Assembly (NCBI GenBank): GCA_002150815.3
Contig: NDFF03000013.1
Span: 744,001-808,000 of the forward strand
Reading direction: 5' to 3'
DNA: 64,000 nucleotides
DNA from: Grammothele lineata
Taxonomy: Eukaryota > Basidiomycota > Agaricomycetes > Polyporales > Polyporaceae
Part shown: positions 46,255 through 57,703 of the stretch, in pieces
Numbering within the stretch: the stretch's first letter is position 1
Layout: each line of letters opens with the position of its first letter
Program-made: the position numbers and the translations under genes
Notes under the pieces: generated by a model
Told to the model about the DNA's origin: nothing
What the model saw: the letters and a program-made list of their open reading frames with translations, nothing else
The model's database searches: none

Positions 46255-49200
46255 ATGGCAAGAGGAACAGGCTCCTTCCGACGGGGCGGCGGTCGTGGAG
46301 GCTCACGCTTCGGCTACCGAGGCAACACATCCTTTCGTGGCGGGAGGGGACGCGGACGTGGACGCGGTGGAGCGCCTGCCGACTCTGCGCCGCAACGGGA
46401 CGAGGATGGGAACCAACTGGCGGAACGTTTTGAACAAGTCAAGACCAGCGATGAGGTTGACGAGAAGCTGGGTTTCGCGCGTGTACAGGAGGGCCCGACG
46501 CGGGAGGGGTGGCTGATTAACATGCACCCGGTACGTGGTCCTTTCTTACGTTTCGAGAGGTCCGGCGAATGGAAATCTGTCTTGTCTGGCTACGATTTGA
46601 TGGGGATGTATGTCGATATAGCGGGGGTACCTTTGAATACGGGGCATGTCATACAATAGGTGTGGTCTCTGACCTCCTCTCTCGGACATTGAATCACTAG
46701 CTATGGCGTCTGTATGGTGTTGCAGATTCCGGAGGGAGTATACTTTATGCAGCTCGAAGGGGCGTTAACTCAGTGATGTAGTCGGGAGTATACAGATGGA
46801 TTCCTAGCCGGGTCTCGCTTTTCAGACGGAGCATAAGTCACTGACTGTGTCATATAGACGTTGGTCAAGGATGCGGATATTGCTGGAGGGAAGGCGGCCG
46901 TCGACTTCTATTTCATCCAGGACGACGGAGGAATGTTTAAATGTACGTTCCTGTACGAGCCATACTTCTATATTGCGTGCAAGGTACGTCGCATGTTACT
47001 CCCATCGAACCACGTTCTAACCATCGTTACAGAGTGGAATGGAGAACACGATTGAAGAATGGCTGATGAAGAAGTACGAAGGAGTGATCTGTCGTATTAC
47101 CCGGGAACGTAAGGACGACCTCCAGATGCCAAACCACCTCATGGGCCACCAACGTCTATTCCTCCAACTCCACTTTCAGAACGTGTCCGACCTCTTAACG
47201 GTCCGACGCGACATAATGCCGCTCGCCCTTGCGAACAGCGCCAAGCTCGACGCCGTCGATGCTTATGCCGAAGTCGTCAACGCGACGTCCGCGGCAGCGA
47301 CGAACATAGAACTCGAGGGAGAATGGGCGGCCGAAGGCGAGTCACAGCCAGGCTCCTCAAGATGGGGCGTAGGCAGCCGCGACAAGGACCCGCGCGAGGG
47401 CATCATCGACATCCGCGAATATGACGTACCCTACTACTTGCGCGTCGCTATGGACAACGAGATCCGCGTCGGTCTGTGGTACGCGGTCTCGTTCACTGCT
47501 GGCCAGCCCGCCTTCAAGCTGCTCACGGAGCGCGTGAAGCGTGCGGACCCCGTGGTGATGGCGTACGATATCGAGACGACGAAGGCGCCGCTCAAGTTCC
47601 CGGACCAGGCCATTGACCAAGTCATGATGATATCGTACATGGTCGACGGCCAGGGGTACCTCATTACGAACCGCGAGATCGTTAGTGAGGACATCGAGGA
47701 TTTTGAGTACACTCCTAAGGAAGGATACGAGGGCCCCTTCACCGTCTTTAATGAGCCCGATGAAGTATGCATTTTCGACTCTTCCATCTTCGTATTATGC
47801 TGACCTCTAAGTCAGGCTGCAACAATCACTCGGTTCTTCTCACATATTCAAGATGTCAAGCCCACAGTTATGGCGACGTTCAACGGCGACTTCTTCGATT
47901 TCCCTTTCCTCTGTGCGCGAGCGAAGGTCCATGGCATCGACATGTTCCTAGAGACCGGTTTCGCTAAAGATAATGAGGACGAGTTCAAGAGCCGCTGTTG
48001 CGTCCATATGGACTGCTTTCGATGGGTCAAACGAGACTCATACCTACCGCAGGGTAGTCAGGGTTTGAAAGCGGTCACGACTGCGAAGTTGGGCTACAAT
48101 CCCATCGAGCTCGACCCCGAACTGATGACACCGTACGTGTATTTTATCGGCGGTCCAGAGTTTTCACTGATGGTCGTGCAGATATGCAATGGAGCAACCC
48201 CAAGTGCTCGCCCAGTACTCCGTTTCCGATGCAGTGGCGACGTACTACCTTTACATGAAATACGTCCACCCGTTCATTTTCTCGCTCTGTAACATCATTC
48301 CGCTACGCCCAGACGAGGTTTTGCGGAAGGGCAGTGGCACCCTTTGCGAGACCCTTCTGATGGTCCGTTGTGCCCCTTCGGTTAACTAATCACTGCTGAC
48401 GTTTATGCCGTTATAGGTGGAAGCGTTCCGAGGTCACATTATCATGCCAAACAGGCACGAAGAGTCGCATGGGACTATGTATGAAGGCCATCTAGTTGCC
48501 TCCGAGACGTACGTCGGTGGTCACGTCGAAGCCCTGGAAGCGGGTGTCTTCCGCAGTGATATTTCTACGCATTTCAAGATCGAGCCGTCCGCAGTCCAGC
48601 AGGTAGGCATTGTTTTTGTCTGAGATTTCGTCAACTTACAGCTAGTGTTCAGCTCATTGACGAACTGGATGCCGCTCTCACATTCTGTATCGTGGACGAG
48701 TCAAAGGGCTCACTGGAGGACGTTACCAACTATGACGAAGTCAAGGAGCAGATTCAGGCTAAGCTCGAGGAAATGCGGGACAACCCCCAGCGCATGGACA
48801 ACCCCCTGATTTACCACTTGGATGTTGCCGCGATGTATCCGAACATCATGTTGTCCAACCGACTACAACCCGACTCCGTCGTCGACGAGGCGACCTGCGC
48901 GGTCTGCGACTTCAATCGTCCTGGCAAGACATGCGACCGTCGAATGACGTGGGCCTGGCGTGGTGAATTCTTCCCTGCTCGTCGTGACGAGTTCAACATG
49001 ATCAAGCACGCGCTTAACCAGGAAACGTTCCCGCCGAAGAAGCCTGGACTACCACCACGCAAATTCGTTGACCTCTCTGACTCAGAACAGACGGCATTGC
49101 TACATAAACGGCTAGGCGACTACTCTCGGAGAGTGTACAAGAAGATCAAGGACACGAAGATCGAGAACCGTGAGGCGATCATCTGCCAGCGAGAGAACCC

Positions 49201-52200
49201 ATTCTACATCGACACCGTGCGCCGTTTCCGTGATCGTCGATACGAGTACAAGGGTCTGCACAAGACATGGAAGAAGAACTTAGACACCGTTCTCTCCGAA
49301 CACCGCTCCATCGCCGAGGTCGACGAGGCGAAGAAGATGATCGTCTTATACGATTCCCTGCAGCTCGCGCACAAGTGCATTCTTAACTCGTTCTACGGCT
49401 ACGTCATGCGCAAGGGCGCGCGGTGGCACTCCATGGAGATGGCGGGCATTACTTGTCTCACTGGTGCGACGATCATCCAGATGGCCCGGCAGTTGGTGGA
49501 ACAGATCGGGCGGCCGCTCGAGCTCGACACGGACGGTATCTGGTGCATGTTACCCGGCGTGTTCCCGGAGAACTTCAAGTTCAAGCTGAAGAACGGGAAG
49601 GCGATGGCATTCTCCTACCCATGCACAATGCTCAACCACCTTGTCCACGCAAAGTTCACGAACCACCAGTACCATGATCTCGACCCTGAGACAGGCGAAT
49701 ACGTCGTCCACAGCGAGAACTCGATCTTCTTTGAACTTGACGGGCCATACAAAGCGATGATCCTGCCGTCCTCCAAGGAGGAGGACAAGCTGCTCAAGAA
49801 GCGCTATGCGGTTTTCAATGACGACGGGTCGCTCGCCGAGCTCAAAGGTTTCGAGGTCAAGCGTCGTGGAGAGCTGCAGCTCATCAAGATCTTCCAGTCC
49901 CAGATTTTCGAGAAGTTTCTCCTGGGGACAACGCTTGAAGAGTGCTACGCCGCTGTCGCCCAGATTGCAGACCGCTGGCTTGATGTCCTTTTTAGCCGCG
50001 CCGAAGAGCTGGCAGACGAGGAGCTGGTTGAGCTTATCGCCGAAAATCGGAGCATGTCAAAGACGCTTGCTGAGTATGGTGGCCAGAAATCTACGTCGAT
50101 CAGCACCGCGCGCCGGTTGGCCGAGTTTTTGGGCGACCAAATGGTCAAGGACAAGGGTCTTGCCTGCAAGTTCATCATATCCGCGAAACCCATGGGTGCG
50201 CCTGTCACCGAGCGCGCTGTCCCCGTTGCTATCTTCTCGGCCGAGGAGAGCGTGAAGCGGACGTACTTGCGCAAGTGGCTCAGGGACAATAGTCTCACCA
50301 ACTTTGACCTTCGCTCGATTCTGGATTGGGAGTACTATATCGAGCGTCTGGGCTCCGTCATCCAGAAGCTTATCACCATCCCAGCCGCGATGCAGAAAGT
50401 CTCGAACCCTGTCCCGCGTATTCGCCACCCCGACTGGCTGCACCGCCGTGTCGTCGCGATGGAAGACAAGTTTCGTCAGCACAAAGTCACGGACTTCTTC
50501 AAGCGTCCGGGCGAGATGCAAGCCACCCAGGACGCCAACATGGATATTGAGGATAGTGGTACCCAGAAGCCCCGTGGATTCCGTCTCGCCGTCGTCAGTC
50601 GGAAGCCAACCCGCAGGGAGCACAGTCCCGAAGAGGGCGAGGCCGAGCGGGTGTTCGCGGAACCTCTACCGGACGTGACGAAGAACTATTCTGGCTGGCT
50701 GAAGGCGATGAGGAAGCGCTGGAAACATCGTCAGGGGGACACTGCAGCGGGTGCAGCGATGCCAGCAATGTTCAGGGGCGTCCGCACGAAGCAAAGCACC
50801 CATTGGGACATCGTGCAGATCAGGCCAAACAGGACCCCTGGTCGGTTCACGCTATGGTTGTCGATCGACGGCGTCCTTTCAGCCATCCCTCTACGCATCC
50901 CTCGCGAGTTCTACATTCACCTGCGAACACCGCCGAAGAGGGACCAGTTCGACCATGAGCTGTACCAATGTGAGAAAGTCGTGCGGAGCCTTCCTCGTGA
51001 TCGACCATGCGTCAATCTCTACAAGCTCTCTGTGAGGGAAGACTTGTACGTGGAAGGCCATGAGCATTTCATTGACATCACCAACGATCCCAACGTCGAC
51101 GGCGTGTATGAGCAACAGGTATGCAGCTCCCCTCCATCGGCCAGGGGTCTTCTAACAGTCTCTTGTAGCTTCCTCTAGTGATGCGCGCGATCTTGAAACT
51201 CGGGAAGACTTGCTCGAACGAAGATAAGATGATGACCCTGAACCGCGCAGAAACGCATGGCTTTGACCTCGCCCAGTTGGGACACGCGGGACCCGCGTTA
51301 ACGAAGAGACGCTATCTCGATCAAGGACGGGCTGGCAAATACATCTTCCTCTATCACGCTTGCTCCAACAATGCGCCAGTGCATGTCTTTGCCCTCTTTA
51401 TCCCTGGGGAAGTGGTCAAGCTGCACATCGTCGACCCTGCTACCCGCCGCCAAGCCATCCCTCGTTTGTCGGAATTGTACGCGGAAGTCCTCGACAGACA
51501 CCGGAAGGATGTTGCTTCTAACATCTCGTATTCTTACCCCGAGTACCTGACTTTCACCACCACATACCACGGCAACGATGCCACAGCGCTCAAAGCCATC
51601 TCCCGAGAACTCGGCCTCGTCGAGAACAGGTCGTACGCCGTCGTTGTGTCGTCCAGCAAGGAGCAAAGCTACTTCGACCTGCAAACACCGAAGCTGGCCA
51701 AGTTCCCCGTTCTATCGATGTCTAAAGCCAGGTCACCGCATTCCCTCGATGTCTTCCCGTGGCAGACGGGCGTTGCGCAGAAACTTGTTAATCGTTACCT
51801 CTCCCTTGGTCCCTGGCTAGATCGAACGGTTGCCATGGCGGATTATTACGACGTTCCTGTTGGCCATATCGAAGGCGACCAACCCCTCTTGCTCGCCGAT
51901 ATCGAGTTTGCTCGTAGGCTGACCACTCAGGATATCATTTTGTGGTGGTCCCCAGGGGATCGCCCTGACCTAGGCGGTATCGAAGAGGACAACCGACCGC
52001 AAGAGGAGCTGGCCAAGACTGAATTCGTCTCGCCGGGGTGCTACTCGAACGTCTGTCTCGAGATTACTGTCCGCAATCTGGCAGTAGACGCGGTGTTGCA
52101 TTCCGTGATCGTCAACGAGTTGGAAGGTAGCGGCGGAGCAACGGCGTTCGATGCGTCCAAGACACTAGACGAGTACTCTAAGGGTGACACCATGCAGGAC

Positions 52201-53654
52201 GTTACGCTCGGCGAGTCGAACGTATCTCCTCAGACCTTCAGCATACTCAAGGCGCTCGTCAAAACCTGGATGGTCGACAAGATCCAGGGCAGCTCCGAGA
52301 GTCCCGCTACCATCGCTATCGACCACTTCTGGCGCTGGATTAGCTCTTCAGCGTCCTACATGTATGATACCGGCATCCACCGATTCATTCACGGTCTCAT
52401 GCGCAAGACATTCATCCAGATGCTGGCCGAATTCAAGCGACTAGGATCTCATGTTGTGTACGCGGATCTCAGTCGCATCCTCCTTGTCACATCCAAACCT
52501 CCCGGAACCGCGCATGCATACGCGACCTACATCACAATGGCCGTCACCTCCCACGAGCTCTTCCAACACGTTTACCTCCACACAGAGCGCTTCTATGACT
52601 TCCTCCTGTTCATGGACGAGGCCAACCATGGTGCAGTTGTGTGTGAGGACCCACTCGCCTTGGAGCCCCCTGAGGAGCTTGCTATCGAGATGCGCTGGAA
52701 CATCCAGTCTTTCCTCCCCCCCGCCATACAATCCGATTTCCGAGCCGCGATCCGTTACTTCCTTGTCGAGTTCTTCCGCACTGCGCAGCGTAGCCAAGGC
52801 AGCACTCGTGTTCCCCTCCGCGTCCTTCAAAATGGCGGCGTTCCGGAATCAACCCCCCGCGACGCCGCGAAAGCCGACGAGATCAGTTCCTGCCGCGAGT
52901 TGATCCAGCACAAGCTCACCCGACGCATGCTTCGTTCTCTGGGCAACGTACAAGACCGATACCGTGACGCGGTAATGGATGAAGCGCAGCTCGTACAGTG
53001 GCAGTTCCCCGTCCTACCTGGCTCGCATCTGCACATGAGCAACCCTGCGCTCGAACTCGTCAAGTTCACCTGCGCAGTTTTCGTTCTTGCCAAGGAACAC
53101 GCCCTCGAGATCGGCCTCCTGAAGCGTAACCTCCTCGAGCTCGTCGGTGTGCGCGAGTTCGCGTCCGAAGCGGCCTTCGCGAACCCGTGCGAGCCGCTCA
53201 AGCTTGCAGGCGTGCCGTGCCGCCACTGCGACGCAATGCGTGACTTCGACTTCTGCCGGGACCCCGCCCTCCTTCCCACCGCGCGCGACGCGACCGCGCG
53301 CTGGACGTGCCAACGATGTGGGGGCGAGTACGACCGCTCAGGGATCGAGTTTGCGCTCGTGCGTGTCGTGCACGAACTCGAGCGGCGTTTCGCGCAGCAG
53401 GATCTCCGCTGTAGCCGTTGCGGTCAGGTGCGCTCGGACAACGTGAGCAAGCACTGCGCGTGCTCGGGCGCGTACCAGCTCACATTAAATCGTGCGGACA
53501 CGAGGCGGAGGCTTCGGACCATCGTGAACGTCGCACTCGTGCATAACATGGTCCGGTTGAAGGTACGTAATTTGCCTGCGTGTGTGTTGCCGTCCGACAT
53601 CGCTCACCCGCCTCCCCACAGGAGTGTGCTCAAACACTGCTCAACAACTGGTGA
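46255..53654 (+). CDS. POL2: DNA polymerase epsilon catalytic subunit
   Basis: The leading-strand replicative polymerase with 3'-5' proofreading. Nine exons (46255-46530, 46858-46983, 47033-47764, 47816-48132, 48182-48362, 48417-48602, 48653-51118, 51169-53562, 53622-53654) give 2236 residues, as for yeast (2222) and human (2286). Exonuclease motifs: AYDIETTK (D313, E315), [10 protein letters not shown] (D403), [13 protein letters not shown] (~D500). Polymerase motifs: LDVAAMYPN (D663), [23 protein letters not shown] (D898, D900). The epsilon-specific CysX iron-sulphur Cys pair is at C688/C691. The inactive C-terminal exo-pol half and the two Cys clusters (C2112, C2115, C2142, C2145; C2176, C2179) that bind the B subunit are present. 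The first ~40 residues are an RGG-rich stretch. Intron 1 is long (327 nt). Confidence 0.97.
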
Positions 53655-54361
53655 TTCGTCAGGCGATGAAGCTTTCTTGTTCGTGCATTTACAGTCTATC
53701 CGCATTGCTGTCTGCTCTCGTATCGTCTCCTCGTGTTATCTAGACCCATTTGCATGTTGTACTGTCTCACATCATGAACGCTCTACGCCCATTAACGGAT
53801 GCCTATGTTATCCTTCTCTTTTGTACAACGTAACAAGTCTACCCTCTCGAATATACGATATCCCTCCAAGCTTAGACCACGCACACCTGTTGAGCCGTCA
53901 GGTACTAGGACATGCTAGATTTTCGCTCAATAGCATTCCATTGTACAGGCGAGAAGTCAATCGAGACACTAGTAATATAACAACGCAACGTACATGTGCT
54001 AACTCAGCGATAGTAGCTAGAACAGGCAGCAATGCGACAACGACAGGAAGAACACGAGACTACACGACCCTAAATCTTCTTATGTACATCAACCATGCAT
54101 ACCCGGCTACGCAGCAGGAAGAGGGGAGATATCCATGTGGTGGGGTAATATAGACATCGAGGGGGATCGGTATGCGGCCTAGGTCCGGTGGATGCAGCTG
54201 GTTAAATAGAAGAGATAAAAAAGCGGGAACATCGACAGCAGGAGGAGGGAGATAGGGGGTGCATAATAGCCTTCCGCAGGCAAGTGTTCCTAGACTGCAT
54301 AGAGCCACTTCATGTTCAGCGCATGTTGGTGGAGAAGCCGAACACACGACTCACGCATATA
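53655..54361. other. Convergent 3' region between POL2 and the basic-protein gene
   Basis: About 0.7 kb holding the 3' ends of two convergent genes. The POL2 frame would stay open to 54153 if the last intron were not removed, but that reading loses the conserved ending [10 protein letters not shown]. Confidence 0.55.
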
Positions 54362-55070
54362 TCAAGCCTTAGTCGCATCTGCAGTGGCGGGCTCGGCACC
54401 GCCCTCGGCAGCTGCCTCTGCTTCAGGCTCCTCGGCGATAGTCTCAGGAGCAGCAGCAGCACCGTTCTCCTTCTCCGCACCCCCAACCTGCGCCCAACGA
54501 TGAGCGCCGCGAGACAGGGAGTGAGGACAACTATGGCGTACCTTCGATGAGGGCTTCTTCGAGCTCGCGCGCGATGCGGGCTTCTTAGCGGTGGACGCGG
54601 GCTTAGCGGAAGCCTTGGAGGCGGGCTTCGCGCTCGCCGCGCGCGACGCCGGCTTAGCAGAGCCAGCGCGGGACGCCTTGGACGCCGGCTTAGCTGTAGC
54701 CTTGCTGGCAGGCTTCGCGGCCTTCGAGGCCGGCTTAGCCTGAGAGGAGGGGCGGGCGGGTGGATAACAGTGAGCAAGGGGCACAGGGCGGCGACAAGAC
54801 CACAAGACACACCTTCTTCGCGGGGGGCTCGTCCCCGTTGACGGCGGCTTCGCCGTCCTCGCCGTCCTTTTCGGCGGCGGTGCGCTTACGGCCCTTGGTA
54901 GACTTGGGCTTTTCCTCGCCTTCAGCCGCGGGCTCCTTGGCCTTCTTCGTGCGGGGCTTTGCCGGGGCCTTCTTTGGCGCAGGGGGCTCCGGCTTGGGTT
55001 GTTCCTTGATACGGGAAGAGCGACGAGGCTCCGCGGTAGTCTCAGAAGTAGCTGCAGCTTTACGGGGCAT
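54362..55070 (-). CDS. Basic Lys/Ala/Pro/Ser-repeat protein, probably nuclear (chromatin-type)
   Basis: Three exons (54813-55070, 54542-54739, 54362-54487) give 193 residues with no globular domain. Residues 1-86 are basic and include EPRRSSRIKEQPKPEPPAPK, which resembles the nucleosome-binding RRSAR core of HMGN proteins or an AT-hook-like start, plus acidic patches. Residues ~87-152 are a run of short repeats around (S)AKPASK, like linker-histone tails. The last 42 residues are acidic and Ala-rich (EEPEAEAAAEGGAEPATA). Basic middle and acidic end suggest DNA or nucleosome binding, but there is no H1 winged-helix domain, so I do not call it histone H1. It is convergent with POL2. Confidence 0.7.
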
Positions 55071-55600
55071 CGTTCGGGTTGCGCGGGGCGTTATCTAGAG
55101 GGCTGGAGGAGGGGATGGTAGGAGAAGAGGGTCAAGATGCGCGGGGGCCCGGAGCGTGGCTCAACCGTCTGAACCCTACTCACAATCAACAACTCTTCTC
55201 ACGTGCGTCGTGCGATCCCGTGACATACGCATGTCCCGCCACTTTCGCGCGCTCGGGCCAAACGCTGCGGGCGCTTCGGGCTTGGGCGGCGCCGCGGCGA
55301 CGTGAGTCCGACCGAAAGCGTCCCTGCAGTCTTCCGAGCCTCCAAGCGGAGTCGTAACATGACCACAAGAATGGGACCATACGGGTATCTTCGACTTGTG
55401 CGTGAGACCATGCGTAGCTACAACCGAATGAACAGCGAGATTGCGAGATTTGTTGAGGGCGTATTTCAAGCTCGTGGACGTAGTCCAAGCACGAAGTGTC
55501 CCGTCCGGAAATATGTAGGTATAACGTCCTCTTCTCGAGGCGTATCGTGTTCCTTGTACATTTCCCAATTCCTTTTCGTATCTGTTACAACGTCGCGCCC
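55071..55600. other. Intergenic region, basic-protein gene upstream / UBR7 gene downstream
   Basis: About 0.53 kb. Overlapping frames exist on both strands, none with family features. Confidence 0.5.
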
Positions 55601-57227
55601 TCATCGACGCTTCGACTGAAGCTGCTGAATGCGCGCATCGAAGAAGCTCCTGATGGCGACCTCGGTGACCTCCTCGCCAGTTTCCGCAAACGTGCGGAGA
55701 TGCGTCATGAGGTCGTCCCTGACGGCGTGTCGTGAGCGGAAATTTCAATCGTACTGTATTTCAACCGACGGTACTCACCGCATAGCGTTGAAAGCCATGA
55801 TTCCATTGATAGCTTGCTCACGCGGAAGCCCCTGCAATGCGCGCATACCAAGCTCCTCCAAGGATAGGCCTGCAAATATTGCATCAGCACGGCGTTGCAA
55901 GCTGAGACAGACCAAGAGTCCTACCCGAATCCGGATCCTCCGGAGGTTCATATGTTTCTTCCTCCTCACGGAGGTGGGGCCTGCTTTGTAACGAGGCAGA
56001 GCACTGCGAAAGGACACATCAGTTAGTGGTAGTTCGTTATACCGCATCGACAGTGCAAACCCACTTTTGGACAGGTACACCAGCGATCGCGCCAGCCTTC
56101 GGTGAAAAACACATCTCCGGCACCGAGATAAGCCGCAACCTGCTCATCCGCCTCGGCGTTGGAGTTCTCAGACCCCGAAGCATCCAACTTGTCAAGGAGC
56201 TTCTGTACCCGGAGGTCGGGGGGAGGAGCCAAACACGGCGCGGAATCTTCTTCTTTCTTGCCGTCCGCCTCTGGAGACTTGCGCGCGCGCTTCGCATCAG
56301 GGCCCTCCGCAACGGAAGCAGACCTTTCACGCTTCTCACCCGCGGCGGGTGTGGACGCAGCGTCGCCGTTGGCCTCGTTCTTCACCTTCGTGTCATTGGC
56401 CAACACATCCACGGGGGCAGCCTCGTTGTTGCCCTCGGGTCGTCCGACCACGCGCCAGGGCTCGGTGTCGGACGAGCGCACAACCATGAGCGCACCCGGG
56501 GTGCCGGCGACGCGACGAGCGGGAGGGATCTTGCGCACGCACGCACTGCACATTAGCGCGTCGTAGTCGTCCGCAGAAAGAAGAGGTGGAGGGAGTCCGG
56601 ACGAGGACGCGTCAGATGCGCCGTCGTCTGCGTCGGTGGTAGCCTCTGACTCTGTTTTCACATCCGCCATGGTGGGGGCGGGTGTGGGCTCGCGAGAGGC
56701 GGGGCGTTCGCGGAGGTTCAAACACGATTCATGGAACCAGTCCTGTATAACAAAGGACGGTCAGTATGCGCCCCATCTCGTCCGAGCGAGCGCACCTCAC
56801 ACTCGACACACTGGATCATTGTCTCCCTCTCGCTCTGCGCGTCGTACGCCCTCCCGCACCTGCAGAACACCCCGCGGAAGTTGCGCCCGTACACATTCTT
56901 GTCGTTCGGGCCCTCCTCGTGCGCATGCAGCGTACACGCGTGCGCGAGCCCGCGCGTGGGGCAGTCGCACCGGAAGGCGCGCTTCGGAAACAGCTCCAGC
57001 TGCTCGTGGTCGGTGTGGCACGCGATCGAGCACGCGGAGCAGATCCCGCGCGGAGATGTGGTGCTGGAGGAGGGCGGGGTGCAGGTGAGACAGAGGTAGA
57101 CGGCCTGGCGGATGGGACCGAGGGAGTAGGTGCATTGAGAGAACTGGTGCGGGAGCGCGAGGGAGGCTTCTTGAAGGAGGTGCGTTTGGGTCTCGAGGAC
57201 CGAGGCGAGCGTCGCAGAGTCCGACAT
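55601..57227 (-). CDS. UBR-box/PHD E3-ligase-type protein (UBR7/Mlo2 family)
   Basis: UBR7 and S. pombe Mlo2 carry a UBR zinc finger followed by a PHD-like finger and are linked to ubiquitination and chromatin. Five exons (56796-57227, 56065-56742, 55925-56003, 55779-55869, 55601-55718) give 465 residues. The UBR box spans ~35-115 with many Cys/His (CLTC, GICSACSIACHTDHEQLELF, RAFRCDCPT). The PHD-like part (~115-155) reads GVFCRCGRAYD, MIQCVECEDWFHESCLN. A low-complexity acidic linker follows, then LMCSACVRKIPP, TEGWRDRWCTCPKC, the hallmark EEEETYEPPEDPDSG, LSLEELGMRALQGLPREQAI and a final DDLMTHLRTFAETGEEVTE. The ATG at 57227 is the first in frame. The gene shares a 476-base promoter region with the divergent HyuB gene. 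Confidence 0.93.
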
Positions 57228-57703
57228 GGCGGGTTGTGAGTGGTGTGGCACACGTTGTGTCGAGGCCTCAGACGACGGCTAGGGACTGTACGGGACGAGG
57301 TCGAGAAGGTGGCTGTCGCCGCGCAGGACGCGTCGAGCGCGCCTCCGGCCGCCTCACACGGCTCTGCATGTGACCATGATCGTCAAACTCCAATGCTCCC
57401 CTCCAAGTCTCGCCGAGCGGAAACCACAGCTGCTACTTTCCAAGCCCTTAGACGGTCGAAGCCGGAAACTCGTTCAAGACTCCATTTCTTGACGATAGAG
57501 CATTACAGGAAGTCGCACTCTCCAGCAATCTTCAGTACGCCGGTGAGTCAGTATACCCGAGGTATCAGGACGATAAGAGCTGAAGTACATCTATCCCAGA
57601 CAACTCGACTCTCTCTCTGACAAGGAGGTCGCGCACTCTTCCGTCTATCTTCTACCTCGACTCCTCCGAGGACAATCTCAATTCGCGTCAAGCAGCAACA
57701 ACT
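57228..57703. promoter_or_regulatory. Bidirectional promoter region, UBR7-like / HyuB genes
   Basis: Only 476 bases separate the two start codons, so both promoters must lie here. No HyuA-like coding sequence is found in it. A CT-rich stretch at about 57600-57670 precedes the HyuB start. Confidence 0.6.

Noticed and set aside
53563..54153. Continuation of the POL2 frame to 54153
   Set aside because: Reading through the GTACGT donor at 53563 adds about 196 residues unlike any Pol2. Splicing to 53622 gives the expected short ending [10 protein letters not shown].
55302..55619. Plus-strand 105-codon frame between two minus-strand genes
   Set aside because: No motif, and it probably overlaps the 3' region of the UBR7-like gene and the promoter of the basic-protein gene.
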